Assembly (NCBI GenBank): GCA_016220095.1
Contig: JACRIJ010000099.1
Span: 1-32,867 of the forward strand
DNA from: Planctomycetota bacterium
GTDB lineage: Bacteria > Planctomycetota > MHYJ01 > JACQXL01 > JACRIJ01
DNA: 32,867 nt
Direction of reading: 5' to 3'
In this document: piece after piece, positions 23,150-30,773 of the stretch
Position numbering within the stretch: the stretch's first letter is position 1
Layout of the letters: every line of letters begins with the position of its first letter
Position numbers and translations under genes: made by a program
The notes under the pieces: model-generated
What the model was told of the DNA's origin: nothing
Database searches by the model: none
The model's input: the letters and a program-made list of their open reading frames with translations, nothing else

Positions 23150-25654
23150 ATGAGTATTATATTTTCAATTGACGATAAAAAAATTTCCGCGGAGCCGGGT
23201 TCTTCGGTGCTCTTTGCGGCGCTGAAGAATGGTATTTACATGCCGCACCTCTGTTCCCATCCGGATTTTGCGCCCGCGAAAAAATCCGTCCCCGTCCGGG
23301 AAATCTTCAGGGGCGCTCAGGTATTCGCAAACAGCCTTGCGGACAGGCAGTATGACGGTTGCGGCCTGTGCCTCATTGAGGTGGAAACGCGCCAGGGCAC
23401 GTCTCTGCAAAAGGCCTGTGAAACCATCGTTGAAAACAACATGGTCGTTCATGCCAATTCTCAACTGGTTAAGGATGAACGCCGGAAAAATTTGTCTAAA
23501 ATACTGGCGAACCATCCCCACGCCTGCCTTACCTGCGCGCAAAGCAAGGGTTGCAGCCGCACCCAGTGTTCGTCTAATGTCCCTGAAATTGAACGCTGTT
23601 GCGTAAAATTCGGCAATTGCGAGATACAGAAGGTTGCGGAGTTTGTCGGCATTCGGCAGGATACCCTGAGGTTTGTCCATAAAAATATGCCGGTTTTGAA
23701 GGACGAGCCTCTGTTTAACCGTGATTATAACCTGTGCATCGGCTGTACGCGTTGCGTCCGCGCCTGCGATAACCTTCGCGGCATAAAGGCGCTCGGCTAT
23801 GTTATTGATAGCGAAGGAAGCGCGAAAGTCGGCTCCATGGCGCAGGCACTCCGCGATTCGGGATGCAAATTCTGCACCGCTTGCGTGGAAGTCTGCCCTA
23901 CAGGCGCGCTTCTGGATAAGGAACTTAAAGGCGTATCTCGTGAAGCATGCCTCGTTCCTTGTAAGGCAAATTGCCCCGCAGGCATTGACGTGCCGCGGTA
24001 CGTCCAATTGGCCGCGGAAAACCGGCCTGCTGATGCGCTTGCCGTGGTGCGTGAAAGAGTACCTTTTCCCGCAGTTCTCGGCAGAATCTGTTTTCATCCG
24101 TGCGAAACCGCCTGCCGACGCGGCCAGGTCAATGAACCCATTTCCATCTGCAGTCTGAAAAGATTTGCCGCTGATAATGACGACGTTAAATGGAAATCAA
24201 GACAGGCCGCGCATTCGTCTACGGGAAAGAAAATCGCGGTTATAGGTTCGGGCCCGGCAGGGCTGACAGCGGCGTATTATCTGGCGAGAAAAGGCCATAA
24301 GCCTGTCATTTATGAATCCCAGCCCGAGCCCGGCGGCATGATGCGCTACGGCATTCCCGAATACCGCCTGCCTCTGCGGACCCTGGACAAAGAGATAAAA
24401 GAAATCCAAAATGCCGGCGTGGAAATAAAAACCGGCATAAACATTGGTAAAGATATTCAATTCGTTGAATTAAAAAAGCAATATGACGTTGTCCTTGCGG
24501 CAACAGGATGCCAACAGAGCAGGCGTTTGAAAATTGAAGGCGCTGATCTGCCGGGCGTGTTGTGGGGAATTGATTTCCTTCGCGATGTCAGGAGCGGCAA
24601 TAAGCCGTCAATAGGCAAAAAAGCTGTTGTCATCGGCGGCGGTAACGTTGCAATAGATGTGGCGCTTACGGCACTGCGCGCGGGGGCAATGCAGGTACAC
24701 CTCGTTTCGCTTGAATCCCGCGCTGAGATGCCCGCGCACAAGTGGGAGATAGACCAGGTCGTGGAAGAGGGTGTGAAAATAGATTGTTCATGGGGCCCGC
24801 AAAAAGTCCTCGGTAAGGATGGCAGGGTGTCGGGTATTGCTTTGAAATGCTGTACCTGCGTGTTTGATAATAATGGCAGGTTTAATCCCGCCTTTGACGA
24901 ATGCAAACTAAAACAGATAGAAGCTGATACCGTAATATTCGCTATTGGCCAGGCGCCGGATACGTCTTTCCTGCAGGAAGGAATGAAGATAACCGCAAAT
25001 TCGGACGGTTTGTCGGTTATCGCGTACGGCGTATTCGCGTGCGGCGAGGCGGTAAAGAATCCGTATTCCGTGATACAGGCCATAGCCGCAGGGCGAAAGG
25101 CGGCTGGAGATATTGATAAATTCCTCGGCGGAGACGGCAATATAGATGAAGTTCTTGTTGAGCCGTATCAGGCAGGGCATAATTTCGGCCGTGAAGAGCG
25201 GTTCGCGTATCTTGGGCGCGGGAAGATGCCGATGCTCGGCGTTTCAGAGCGCCGCGGAAACTTTGCGGAAATAGAACTCGGTTACGAAAAGGATTCCGCA
25301 GTTGAAGAAGGGCGCAGATGCCTGAAATGCAATATGCGCCTGAAGTTCAGCCCTGTTTGCATGCCGCCTGAGTCGTGGCTGGAATTCAGCGCCGCAGGCA
25401 TAGCACAGGTTTCGGAAAAAGAAGGCGTGTATGAACTGCTTGATGAAAACAAGGAAGTCCTTGCAATAACGGGCGTAATGAATATACGCCAGGGCCTGGA
25501 GGAGCATTTGAATAAAAATACTGCGGCAAAATATTTCAAGTACGAAGAAGACCCGATGTTTACCAAACGTGAGATCGAAATGCTCCAACAGTATCTGCAG
25601 AAACACGGCAAACTTCCGGGCGGCGGCGCGAGCGAATTGGATGACCTGTTCTAA
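23150..25654 (+). CDS. bzdV: Multi-FeS NAD(P)-dependent flavoprotein, BzdV-like electron donor module
   Basis: An 834-aa modular oxidoreductase. Residues 1-95 form a [2Fe-2S] ferredoxin-like domain (C35, C71, C74, C90). Residues about 125-160 are Cys-rich, like the complex I NuoG region. Residues 190-255 hold two [4Fe-4S] motifs (C196/199/202/206 and C239/242/245/249). Residues 265-335 are a GltD/dihydropyrimidine-dehydrogenase FeS domain. Residues 360-660 form a FAD/NAD(P) two-dinucleotide-fold domain (GSGPAG at 366-371; VIGGGNVAIDVA). The C-terminus has CLKC and a helical tail. It fits BzdV, the proposed NAD(P)H:ferredoxin oxidoreductase of the Azoarcus bzd cluster. Spacing from the ferredoxin gene (a kinase gene intervenes) means separate transcription. 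It probably reduces the BzdM ferredoxin; bifurcation is possible but not shown. No strong ribosome-binding site is seen at ATG 23150. Confidence 0.78.
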   Translation: MSIIFSIDDKKISAEPGSSVLFAALKNGIYMPHLCSHPDFAPAKKSVPVREIFRGAQVFANSLADRQYDGCGLCLIEVETRQGTSLQKACETIVENNMVVHANSQLVKDERRKNLSKILANHPHACLTCAQSKGCSRTQCSSNVPEIERCCVKFGNCEIQKVAEFVGIRQDTLRFVHKNMPVLKDEPLFNRDYNLCIGCTRCVRACDNLRGIKALGYVIDSEGSAKVGSMAQALRDSGCKFCTACVEVCPTGALLDKELKGVSREACLVPCKANCPAGIDVPRYVQLAAENRPADALAVVRERVPFPAVLGRICFHPCETACRRGQVNEPISICSLKRFAADNDDVKWKSRQAAHSSTGKKIAVIGSGPAGLTAAYYLARKGHKPVIYESQPEPGGMMRYGIPEYRLPLRTLDKEIKEIQNAGVEIKTGINIGKDIQFVELKKQYDVVLAATGCQQSRRLKIEGADLPGVLWGIDFLRDVRSGNKPSIGKKAVVIGGGNVAIDVALTALRAGAMQVHLVSLESRAEMPAHKWEIDQVVEEGVKIDCSWGPQKVLGKDGRVSGIALKCCTCVFDNNGRFNPAFDECKLKQIEADTVIFAIGQAPDTSFLQEGMKITANSDGLSVIAYGVFACGEAVKNPYSVIQAIAAGRKAAGDIDKFLGGDGNIDEVLVEPYQAGHNFGREERFAYLGRGKMPMLGVSERRGNFAEIELGYEKDSAVEEGRRCLKCNMRLKFSPVCMPPESWLEFSAAGIAQVSEKEGVYELLDENKEVLAITGVMNIRQGLEEHLNKNTAAKYFKYEEDPMFTKREIEMLQQYLQKHGKLPGGGASELDDLF

Positions 25655-25669
25655 AGCATTTTAAATACT

Positions 25670-25697
25670 TTGACTTTACGACAAGTTTTGTTAAAAT
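25670..25697 (+). promoter_or_regulatory. Sigma70-type promoter of the ATPase/PIN pair
   Basis: TTGACT at 25670-25675 and TAAAAT at 25692-25697 with a 16-nt spacer, 57 nt before the ATPase ATG. The following leader is strongly AT-rich. Confidence 0.55.
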
Positions 25698-25754
25698 AGA
25701 TGAGCATAATATTTTAATATAGATTGGATATGGAAATAAAGGAGAGATTGCAGT

Positions 25755-27128
25755 ATGCTTACTGAATTAAGTATAGGAAATTTTAAATCCTGGAAAGAAA
25801 TCGGAGAAATGAAGTTGGCGCCGATTACGGGATTGTTTGGGGTAAACAGTTCCGGAAAGACGAGTATTTTGCAGTTTCTCTTGATGCTTAAACAGACTGT
25901 TGAGTCATCTGATCGTGCGCAAGCATTGATATTCGGCAATGAAAAAACTCCTGTTAATCTCGGATCTTTTCAGGAAATAATTTACTCTCATGACCTGAAT
26001 AATTCGTTTACTTGCCGTATTAAATGGAGACGCGCTAAGAATTTAAAGATTAAAGACCCTTTCGATCAGAAAGCCATTATTTTTGATTCCGGAGATATGT
26101 GGTTTGAGACTGAAGTGATTCAAGAAAAGGACCGTTTGAAAGTCAAATCTTTAGTTTATCAGTTAGGATCAGATCGTTTTAAGATGGAGCGGGAAAATGG
26201 TAACGGTAAGTATCGTCTCAATTACGAGAATGCCAAGAATCAGCAAGGCTTTAAGTTTATCCGAACTCAAGGACGGCCATGGGAGTTACCTTCGCCGGTT
26301 AAATGTTATGGTTTTCCTGATGAGGTGAAGGCATATTTCCAAAATGCAGGATTTATGTCGGATTTGCAACTGGCTTTTGAGGAGATGTTCTCCAATGTTT
26401 ACTATTTAGGGCCGTTGCGTGAATATCCAAAACGGCAATATTCCTGGAGTGGTTCAGAACCGGCAGATATGGGACAGCGTGGCGAACACGTAGTTGATGC
26501 CTTGCTTGCCGCGAGGATCAATAATACGACAATTTCTATGGGACAGCGTCAAAAGCGGCGTTTATTGGAAGAGCATGTTGCGTGGTGGTTAAAAGAACTT
26601 GGTCTTATTCACGATTTTAAGGTGGATACAATCAGTTCATCAAGCGGTTTATACAAGGTTACTGTCAGAAAAACTTCGCAATGTCCGGAAGCATTGATAA
26701 CCGATGTAGGATTCGGAGTTTCTCAAATACTGCCAGTTTTAGTTTTATGCTTCTATGTTCCGGAGGGTTCTACAATCATTTTGGAACAGCCCGAGATTCA
26801 TCTGCATCCTTCAGTTCAAGCAGGATTGGCAGATGTTTTTATTGATGCTGTAAAACGCAAAAATATTCAAATTATTTTTGAAAGCCATAGTGAACATTTG
26901 TTACGACGCATTCAGCGTCGTGTTGCAGAAAACAAGATATCTAACGAGAAAATAGCTTTATATTTTTGCGAAATGGCAGGTAGCCATTCGGAATTATCAG
27001 CATTAGATTTGGAAAAATCCGGAAATATTATTAATTGGCCTAAAGATTTTTTTGGTGATGAATTCGGCGAATTGGCCGCTACCGTTAAAGCCGGTATTGA
27101 ACGCCAGAAAAACGAGCAAATTCAATGA
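25755..27128 (+). CDS. SMC/RecF-like AAA ATPase (DUF3696-type)
   Basis: A 457-aa ABC-class ATPase of the AAA_15/AAA_21 'OLD-like' group with a DUF3696-like end. Walker A GVNSSGKT (29-36) is near the N-terminus after the FKSWKEI strand. The signature VGFGVSQ (318-324), Walker B IILEQPE (341-347, preceding HLHPS) and H-loop ESHSEHLL (376-383) are all intact, so an active ATPase is expected. No coiled-coil arm is evident; the insertion at about 90-230 is unique. Such ATPases often act as sensors for a paired nuclease in antiphage systems (PARIS, Gabija and Septu are analogous). The gene overlaps the PIN gene by 4 nt (ATGA). AAGGAGAG at 25739-25746 precedes the ATG. Confidence 0.85.
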   Translation: MLTELSIGNFKSWKEIGEMKLAPITGLFGVNSSGKTSILQFLLMLKQTVESSDRAQALIFGNEKTPVNLGSFQEIIYSHDLNNSFTCRIKWRRAKNLKIKDPFDQKAIIFDSGDMWFETEVIQEKDRLKVKSLVYQLGSDRFKMERENGNGKYRLNYENAKNQQGFKFIRTQGRPWELPSPVKCYGFPDEVKAYFQNAGFMSDLQLAFEEMFSNVYYLGPLREYPKRQYSWSGSEPADMGQRGEHVVDALLAARINNTTISMGQRQKRRLLEEHVAWWLKELGLIHDFKVDTISSSSGLYKVTVRKTSQCPEALITDVGFGVSQILPVLVLCFYVPEGSTIILEQPEIHLHPSVQAGLADVFIDAVKRKNIQIIFESHSEHLLRRIQRRVAENKISNEKIALYFCEMAGSHSELSALDLEKSGNIINWPKDFFGDEFGELAATVKAGIERQKNEQIQ

Positions 27129-27604
27129 CTTTTTCAGTGGTTGATACAAATGTGCCTATTGTAGCCAATAATCATGCTCCTCAAGCAAGTTTAGACTGCG
27201 TAAGTGCATGTATTCGGGAATTGGAAACTCTTGTGAATTCAGGGACAGTTGTGCTGGATAATGGAAATCTAATTTTAAATGAATATATTAGTGAACTTGG
27301 TTTTTCAGGACAACCTGGGCCTGGAAGTGCTTTTGTGAAATGGATATGGGATAATCAAGGGTACGTGGATAAATGTGAAAAGGTTGATATAACCGAAAAC
27401 AAAGACCGTGTTTTTACAGAATTCCCGGATGAGCCGGCCCTGAAAGATTTTCATAAAGATGACAGGAAATTTGTGGCGGTAGCATTGAAAAGCGCAAATA
27501 ATCCTGAAATCCTGAATGCGGTGGATTCTGATTGGTGGAACTATCGTGAAGTTTTTATGAGATGCGGTATTCGGGTTAGGTTTTTGTGCCGGCAAGTATC
27601 TTAA
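27125..27604 (+). CDS. PIN-like nuclease partner of the ATPase
   Basis: A 159-aa protein with the PIN acidic set: D7 (VVDTNVPIV), E53 (LNEYIS), D112/D113 (KDDRKFVAVAL) and D134/D136 (VDSDWW). This gives four carboxylate positions in the right order for a Mg-dependent nuclease. It is not close to the VapC-type protein at 498. Its start overlaps the ATPase stop, and no antitoxin gene is nearby, so the ATPase probably controls it. The effector role (RNA or DNA cleavage on a trigger) is inferred from architecture only. Confidence 0.78.
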   Translation: MTFSVVDTNVPIVANNHAPQASLDCVSACIRELETLVNSGTVVLDNGNLILNEYISELGFSGQPGPGSAFVKWIWDNQGYVDKCEKVDITENKDRVFTEFPDEPALKDFHKDDRKFVAVALKSANNPEILNAVDSDWWNYREVFMRCGIRVRFLCRQVS

Positions 27605-27613
27605 GAGCCCTGA

Positions 27614-28651
27614 ATGAATACAAAAAATCTGTTGCATATATTTTTGACATCCACATTTGCGGTACTGACGGCAATCCTGATTGCTTTTGTATTGTCCGTC
27701 TATATCGGCGCGGCGCATACCGAATTAAATCCACTGCCTCTGCTTGGCAATCATGCTGAATATATCGCGCAAATTCAATCCCAAACCGCTCCTAAAAACG
27801 GTTTTACCGCGGCTTTTATAGGCGACGTGAACAATGTCGGTATCCATAACGCGGCCCTGCTCGTGGAGGAAGTCCAGAAACAGGGCGTGGATTTCATAAT
27901 CCTTGGCGGAGACCTCGTGCGATTCGGCACCGAAGAAAGATTTCTTCACTCTCTTTACATATTTTCAGATTTCATCAAAGATGCGCCTTTGCTGGTCGTG
28001 CCCGGCAATCACGACCTTTATCCCGATTCAACAATCTTTGAGCGCCTGTTTGACAGGAAGAGATTTTTTTTTGTACTTAAAGACTGTCTGTTTATGATTG
28101 TTGATACCGGTAAGGGATTCCTTACGCAGGATGATTTTGATTGGATTGAAAAGACCCTTAAAGACAATGCCGGCGTGAAAAGCAGGCTGTTGTTCAGCCA
28201 CAGGCCTTTGATAAATTGGGATAATCCCGAGACAAAGAAGGACCTGCCTGACGAATCCGTGTACGAACCGTTAAGGCAGATGCTGGATAAGTATAAGGTT
28301 GATTATGTCTTCTCAGGGCACGTGCACGATTTTCGGCAGGAAAGGCGCGGGCATACTACATATCTGATAGAAGGCGGCGGGCCGATTAAGGATATCGGCA
28401 GGGAACTCCGGATTCTGGCGTATATTAAGATGGACAACGGAACGCTCACTGTAACCCCGGTTCCTACGCTGTCGCGGAAATCCACTATAACATATTTCAA
28501 ACTTCTTTCATTAGTAAGTCTTTATCCATGGTATAAAGCTCATTCCACTATTCTGACGATTATAATAGTAGGATTTTTAGCCGGTTATTGCGCCCTAACG
28601 GTATATTTATACCGCAGATTAGCGCGCAAACCCACTGACCGCAGATTATAA
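27614..28651 (+). CDS. Membrane-anchored metallophosphoesterase
   Basis: A 345-aa calcineurin-like phosphoesterase with an N-terminal membrane helix (about 7-33) and a C-terminal one (about 312-335), so the catalytic domain probably sits on one face of the membrane. Motifs: GDVNN (70-74), GGDLVR (D100), GNHD (N132, H133), SHRP (H196) and GHVH (H236, H238). The first motif has Asn73 where most members have His (GDxH), which may alter metal site 1. The C-terminal TDRRL is coded inside a 33-nt hairpin (28641-28673). It is adjacent to envelope glycosyltransferases, so a phospho-lipid or glycan-carrier substrate is a reasonable guess; it is not proven. Confidence 0.82.
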   Translation: MNTKNLLHIFLTSTFAVLTAILIAFVLSVYIGAAHTELNPLPLLGNHAEYIAQIQSQTAPKNGFTAAFIGDVNNVGIHNAALLVEEVQKQGVDFIILGGDLVRFGTEERFLHSLYIFSDFIKDAPLLVVPGNHDLYPDSTIFERLFDRKRFFFVLKDCLFMIVDTGKGFLTQDDFDWIEKTLKDNAGVKSRLLFSHRPLINWDNPETKKDLPDESVYEPLRQMLDKYKVDYVFSGHVHDFRQERRGHTTYLIEGGGPIKDIGRELRILAYIKMDNGTLTVTPVPTLSRKSTITYFKLLSLVSLYPWYKAHSTILTIIIVGFLAGYCALTVYLYRRLARKPTDRRL

Positions 28652-28673
28652 CCTGCCGAAGGTTATAATCTGC
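28641..28673. repeat. 14-bp hairpin spanning the stop codon
   Basis: GCAGATTATAACCT (28641-28654) and its exact complement (28660-28673) flank a 5-nt loop. The left arm contains the metallophosphoesterase stop (28649-28651) and the right arm ends 14 nt before the GTG start of the next gene. ACCGCAGATTA also occurs just upstream at 28612-28622. Without a U-tract it is more likely a translational or mRNA-stability element, or a repeat relic, than a terminator. Confidence 0.75.
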
Positions 28674-28687
28674 AATGGAGAGAGACT

Positions 28688-30496
28688 GTGTCCAAAAAAG
28701 ATAAAAAAGACAAAAAGAAAAAAGATACTGCCGCGCCGCCGAAAAAGGATGCCGGCGCCCCCAAGGATAAAGGCGGCAAACCGGGCGGTTCAGGCGGCAA
28801 ATCCGGGATTGCATGGATGCTCTGGTTCCTTTTCTTCCTCGTAATATTCCTTCCCGTATATTTTTTCAAAATGAACACGTTTAATCTCCCGTTTACGGAC
28901 GCGTCCGAGGCGCGTGAAGCCGAAACGGTCGGGGAGATGGTGAATTTTCACGACCCGCTGACTCCGTATCCGAACGAAGACCGCATACCTACCAAACCGC
29001 CCGTATTCCATTGGCTCGCCGCGATAGTTTCCGCATTGCTGAACGGCGTATCGGAATTTTCCATAAGATTCGCGGCCCTGCTTTACGCCGCAGGCATAGC
29101 ACTGTCAACTTTTTTTCTTGCCAAATCGATGCTTAACGGCCGGGCTGCGTTCCTGTCCGCGATAGTTCTCGTAAGCTCCATAGTGTTTTGGAATTATTCT
29201 TCAGCCGCGCGGGTTGACATGGCGCTGACATTCTTCTGCACAACGGCATTCCTGTTTTTCTATCTCGGATTTGAAAGTGACAAAGGCGGGTATTTTATCC
29301 TGTCCTTTGTCTGCGTTGCCTTCGCAATACTCGCCAAAGGGCCCGTGGGCCTGGCCATACCGGCTCTGCCTATTATAATATTTATTATCGCAAAGCGCGC
29401 CTGGAAAACAGTATGGCGCGAGGATACGATCCTTGGACTGATAGCGATGGTCGTTATTGTCTGCGGATATTACATGATAGCCGGCAATAAATACGGCTTT
29501 GGCGAATACAATAATCTGTTGATGAACGAAAGCATCAAAAGGGTTACCGAACCGGGCGGGCTGTATAACGATTCATTCATGGAACCATGGTACTGGTTTA
29601 TGCCGAAATTTTTCGGATTTTTCATGCCGTGGAGCGTTATTCTTCCGCTCGCGTTGATTTTCTGCTTCGGCAAGGGCATGTTTTCCGAAAAAGGCGGGAA
29701 TCTTTACGCGCTCCTGTGGTTCCTGATAGTATTCATAGGGTTCTCCCTGATTGATTACAAAAGGAAGGCGTATCTCATACCGGCAATACCCGCGGCGTCA
29801 ATACTTACGGGCAGTTTCCTTGATTCCGTCATGGAGGATTGCGAAGGCAGGCGCGCGGCCCTGCTTTCGGTGTTTTCAGTTGTTTATATGATTTTGGGTA
29901 TCCTGTTGTTTGTGTGCGCGATAGCGTTTCTCGCCCCGGACGTTTACGATATTACCATAGGCAAACTCGCGAGCGGCAGGACCGTGAAGATACTTGAGCA
30001 GTTTTCAAGCAAAAATTCGCACAGGAATCTGGCGGAAGTTTTGGCAATCAGTTCCGTTCTGTGCATAACCGGCTCGGTTTTGATGTTGAAAAAGAAGTTT
30101 CTTGCCGGCGTAATAAGCATAGTCATGATGTTCGTCGTATGCACGAGCGCGGCGTCTTTCTGGATTGTGCCTATATTGTACGGCAGTCCGGATAATCCGC
30201 GGACCTTTGTGCGGAATAATATTGAACCGAACGTGAAAGAAGACGATTTCGTGGGCTTTTACGGGAATGGTTATGATTACGCCGTCATCTTCTACGCGAA
30301 ACGCCGGATCCCGATGCTGGGCACGCCGGAAGTGAGCTATAAATTGGATGAGTACAGGAATGTTTACCTGATACTCGCTGAAGAGGATATTACTGACCTT
30401 GAAATGAATTATCCGCGGACTTTTGAATTGGCCGGGGATAAATACAGGTGCACCAAGAAAAACCTGGTGTTAATGAAGAGAAAAACGGGAATATAA
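28688..30496 (+). CDS. ArnT/PMT-like glycosyltransferase, GT39/GT83 family
   Basis: A 602-aa polytopic glycosyltransferase that uses a lipid-linked sugar donor. The start is a GTG at 28688 with GGAGAG 7 nt upstream. Residues 3-38 are lysine/glycine/proline-rich and cytoplasmic. The first helix spans about 41-60. The first external loop holds the catalytic DxxExR pattern (D71, E74, R76; FTDASEAREAE), then PTKPPVFHWL, typical of the ArnT group that modifies lipid A or other envelope lipids. About ten further helices fill 95-480, and a soluble C-terminal region (490-602) follows. It is the head of a cassette with the GT2 and LAB_N genes. The donor sugar is unknown. Confidence 0.85.
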   Translation: MSKKDKKDKKKKDTAAPPKKDAGAPKDKGGKPGGSGGKSGIAWMLWFLFFLVIFLPVYFFKMNTFNLPFTDASEAREAETVGEMVNFHDPLTPYPNEDRIPTKPPVFHWLAAIVSALLNGVSEFSIRFAALLYAAGIALSTFFLAKSMLNGRAAFLSAIVLVSSIVFWNYSSAARVDMALTFFCTTAFLFFYLGFESDKGGYFILSFVCVAFAILAKGPVGLAIPALPIIIFIIAKRAWKTVWREDTILGLIAMVVIVCGYYMIAGNKYGFGEYNNLLMNESIKRVTEPGGLYNDSFMEPWYWFMPKFFGFFMPWSVILPLALIFCFGKGMFSEKGGNLYALLWFLIVFIGFSLIDYKRKAYLIPAIPAASILTGSFLDSVMEDCEGRRAALLSVFSVVYMILGILLFVCAIAFLAPDVYDITIGKLASGRTVKILEQFSSKNSHRNLAEVLAISSVLCITGSVLMLKKKFLAGVISIVMMFVVCTSAASFWIVPILYGSPDNPRTFVRNNIEPNVKEDDFVGFYGNGYDYAVIFYAKRRIPMLGTPEVSYKLDEYRNVYLILAEEDITDLEMNYPRTFELAGDKYRCTKKNLVLMKRKTGI

Positions 30497-30666
30497 ATAT
30501 GTAGCCGCAGGTCGAGACCTGCGGTCAGTACAAAGTATGAAGAAGGAAAGATGAAGAATGAAGGATGTCGTCCGGGTTCCGAGTTTTGGTGGCCGGATCC
30601 CGGTCTCGGGTTCCGAGTACTGTTTAAATGGGCCACGGGTCACGGAAAACCACGGATACTGTCTTT

Positions 30667-30720
30667 GAGCGATTACTGCGAGTCTCAACGATCCTGCGGC
30701 TCCTGCGAGCTTTAGCGATA
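30667..30720. repeat. CTGCGAGCN 9-bp tandem array, six units, second locus
   Basis: Units GAGCGATTA, CTGCGAGTC, TCAACGATC, CTGCGGCTC, CTGCGAGCT, TTAGCGATA in exact register, directly followed by CTGC. It has the same alternation of CTGCGAG and GCGATC units as 23082-23135. Confidence 0.9.
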
Positions 30721-30729
30721 CTGCTAACC

Positions 30730-30753
30730 TTCGTGTCTTCGCGCCTTCGTGGC
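30730..30753. repeat. TTCGTGNC tandem repeat, three units
   Basis: TTCGTGTC, TTCGCGCC and TTCGTGGC in 8-bp register, 20 nt before the GT2 ATG. As for bzdO and the ferredoxin, the repeat abuts the start region of a gene. Confidence 0.9.
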
Positions 30754-30773
30754 TCGTTTTTGCTTGTTTATAT

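Larger units (their letters stand above)
30497..30773. other. 277-nt gap stacked with five repeat types
   Basis: In order: a perfect palindrome (CCGCAGGTC arms, centre GA, 30505-30524); an ATGAAGAAGG/ATGAAGAATGAAGG head at 30537-30565 related to the repeats in the giant gene; a CCGGGTTCCGAG pair at about 30570-30620; CCACGGGT/CACGGAAAA/CCACGGATA units at 30633-30658; the six-unit CTGCGAGCN array (30667-30720); and three TTCGTGNC units (30730-30753). No gene or clear promoter is visible. Confidence 0.8.

Noticed and set aside
23165..24097. 310-aa minus-strand open frame
   Set aside because: It is antisense to the cysteine-rich part of the BzdV-like gene; the plus-strand frame has clear FeS motifs.
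498..27604. PIN protein at 27125 as a second VapC-type toxin-antitoxin system
   Set aside because: Its upstream partner is a full ABC-class ATPase and not an antitoxin, and the two PIN sequences share only the acidic residues.
15697..30753. CRISPR array from the short tandem repeats
   Set aside because: Units are 7-9 bp, contiguous and degenerate, without spacers, and no cas gene is present.
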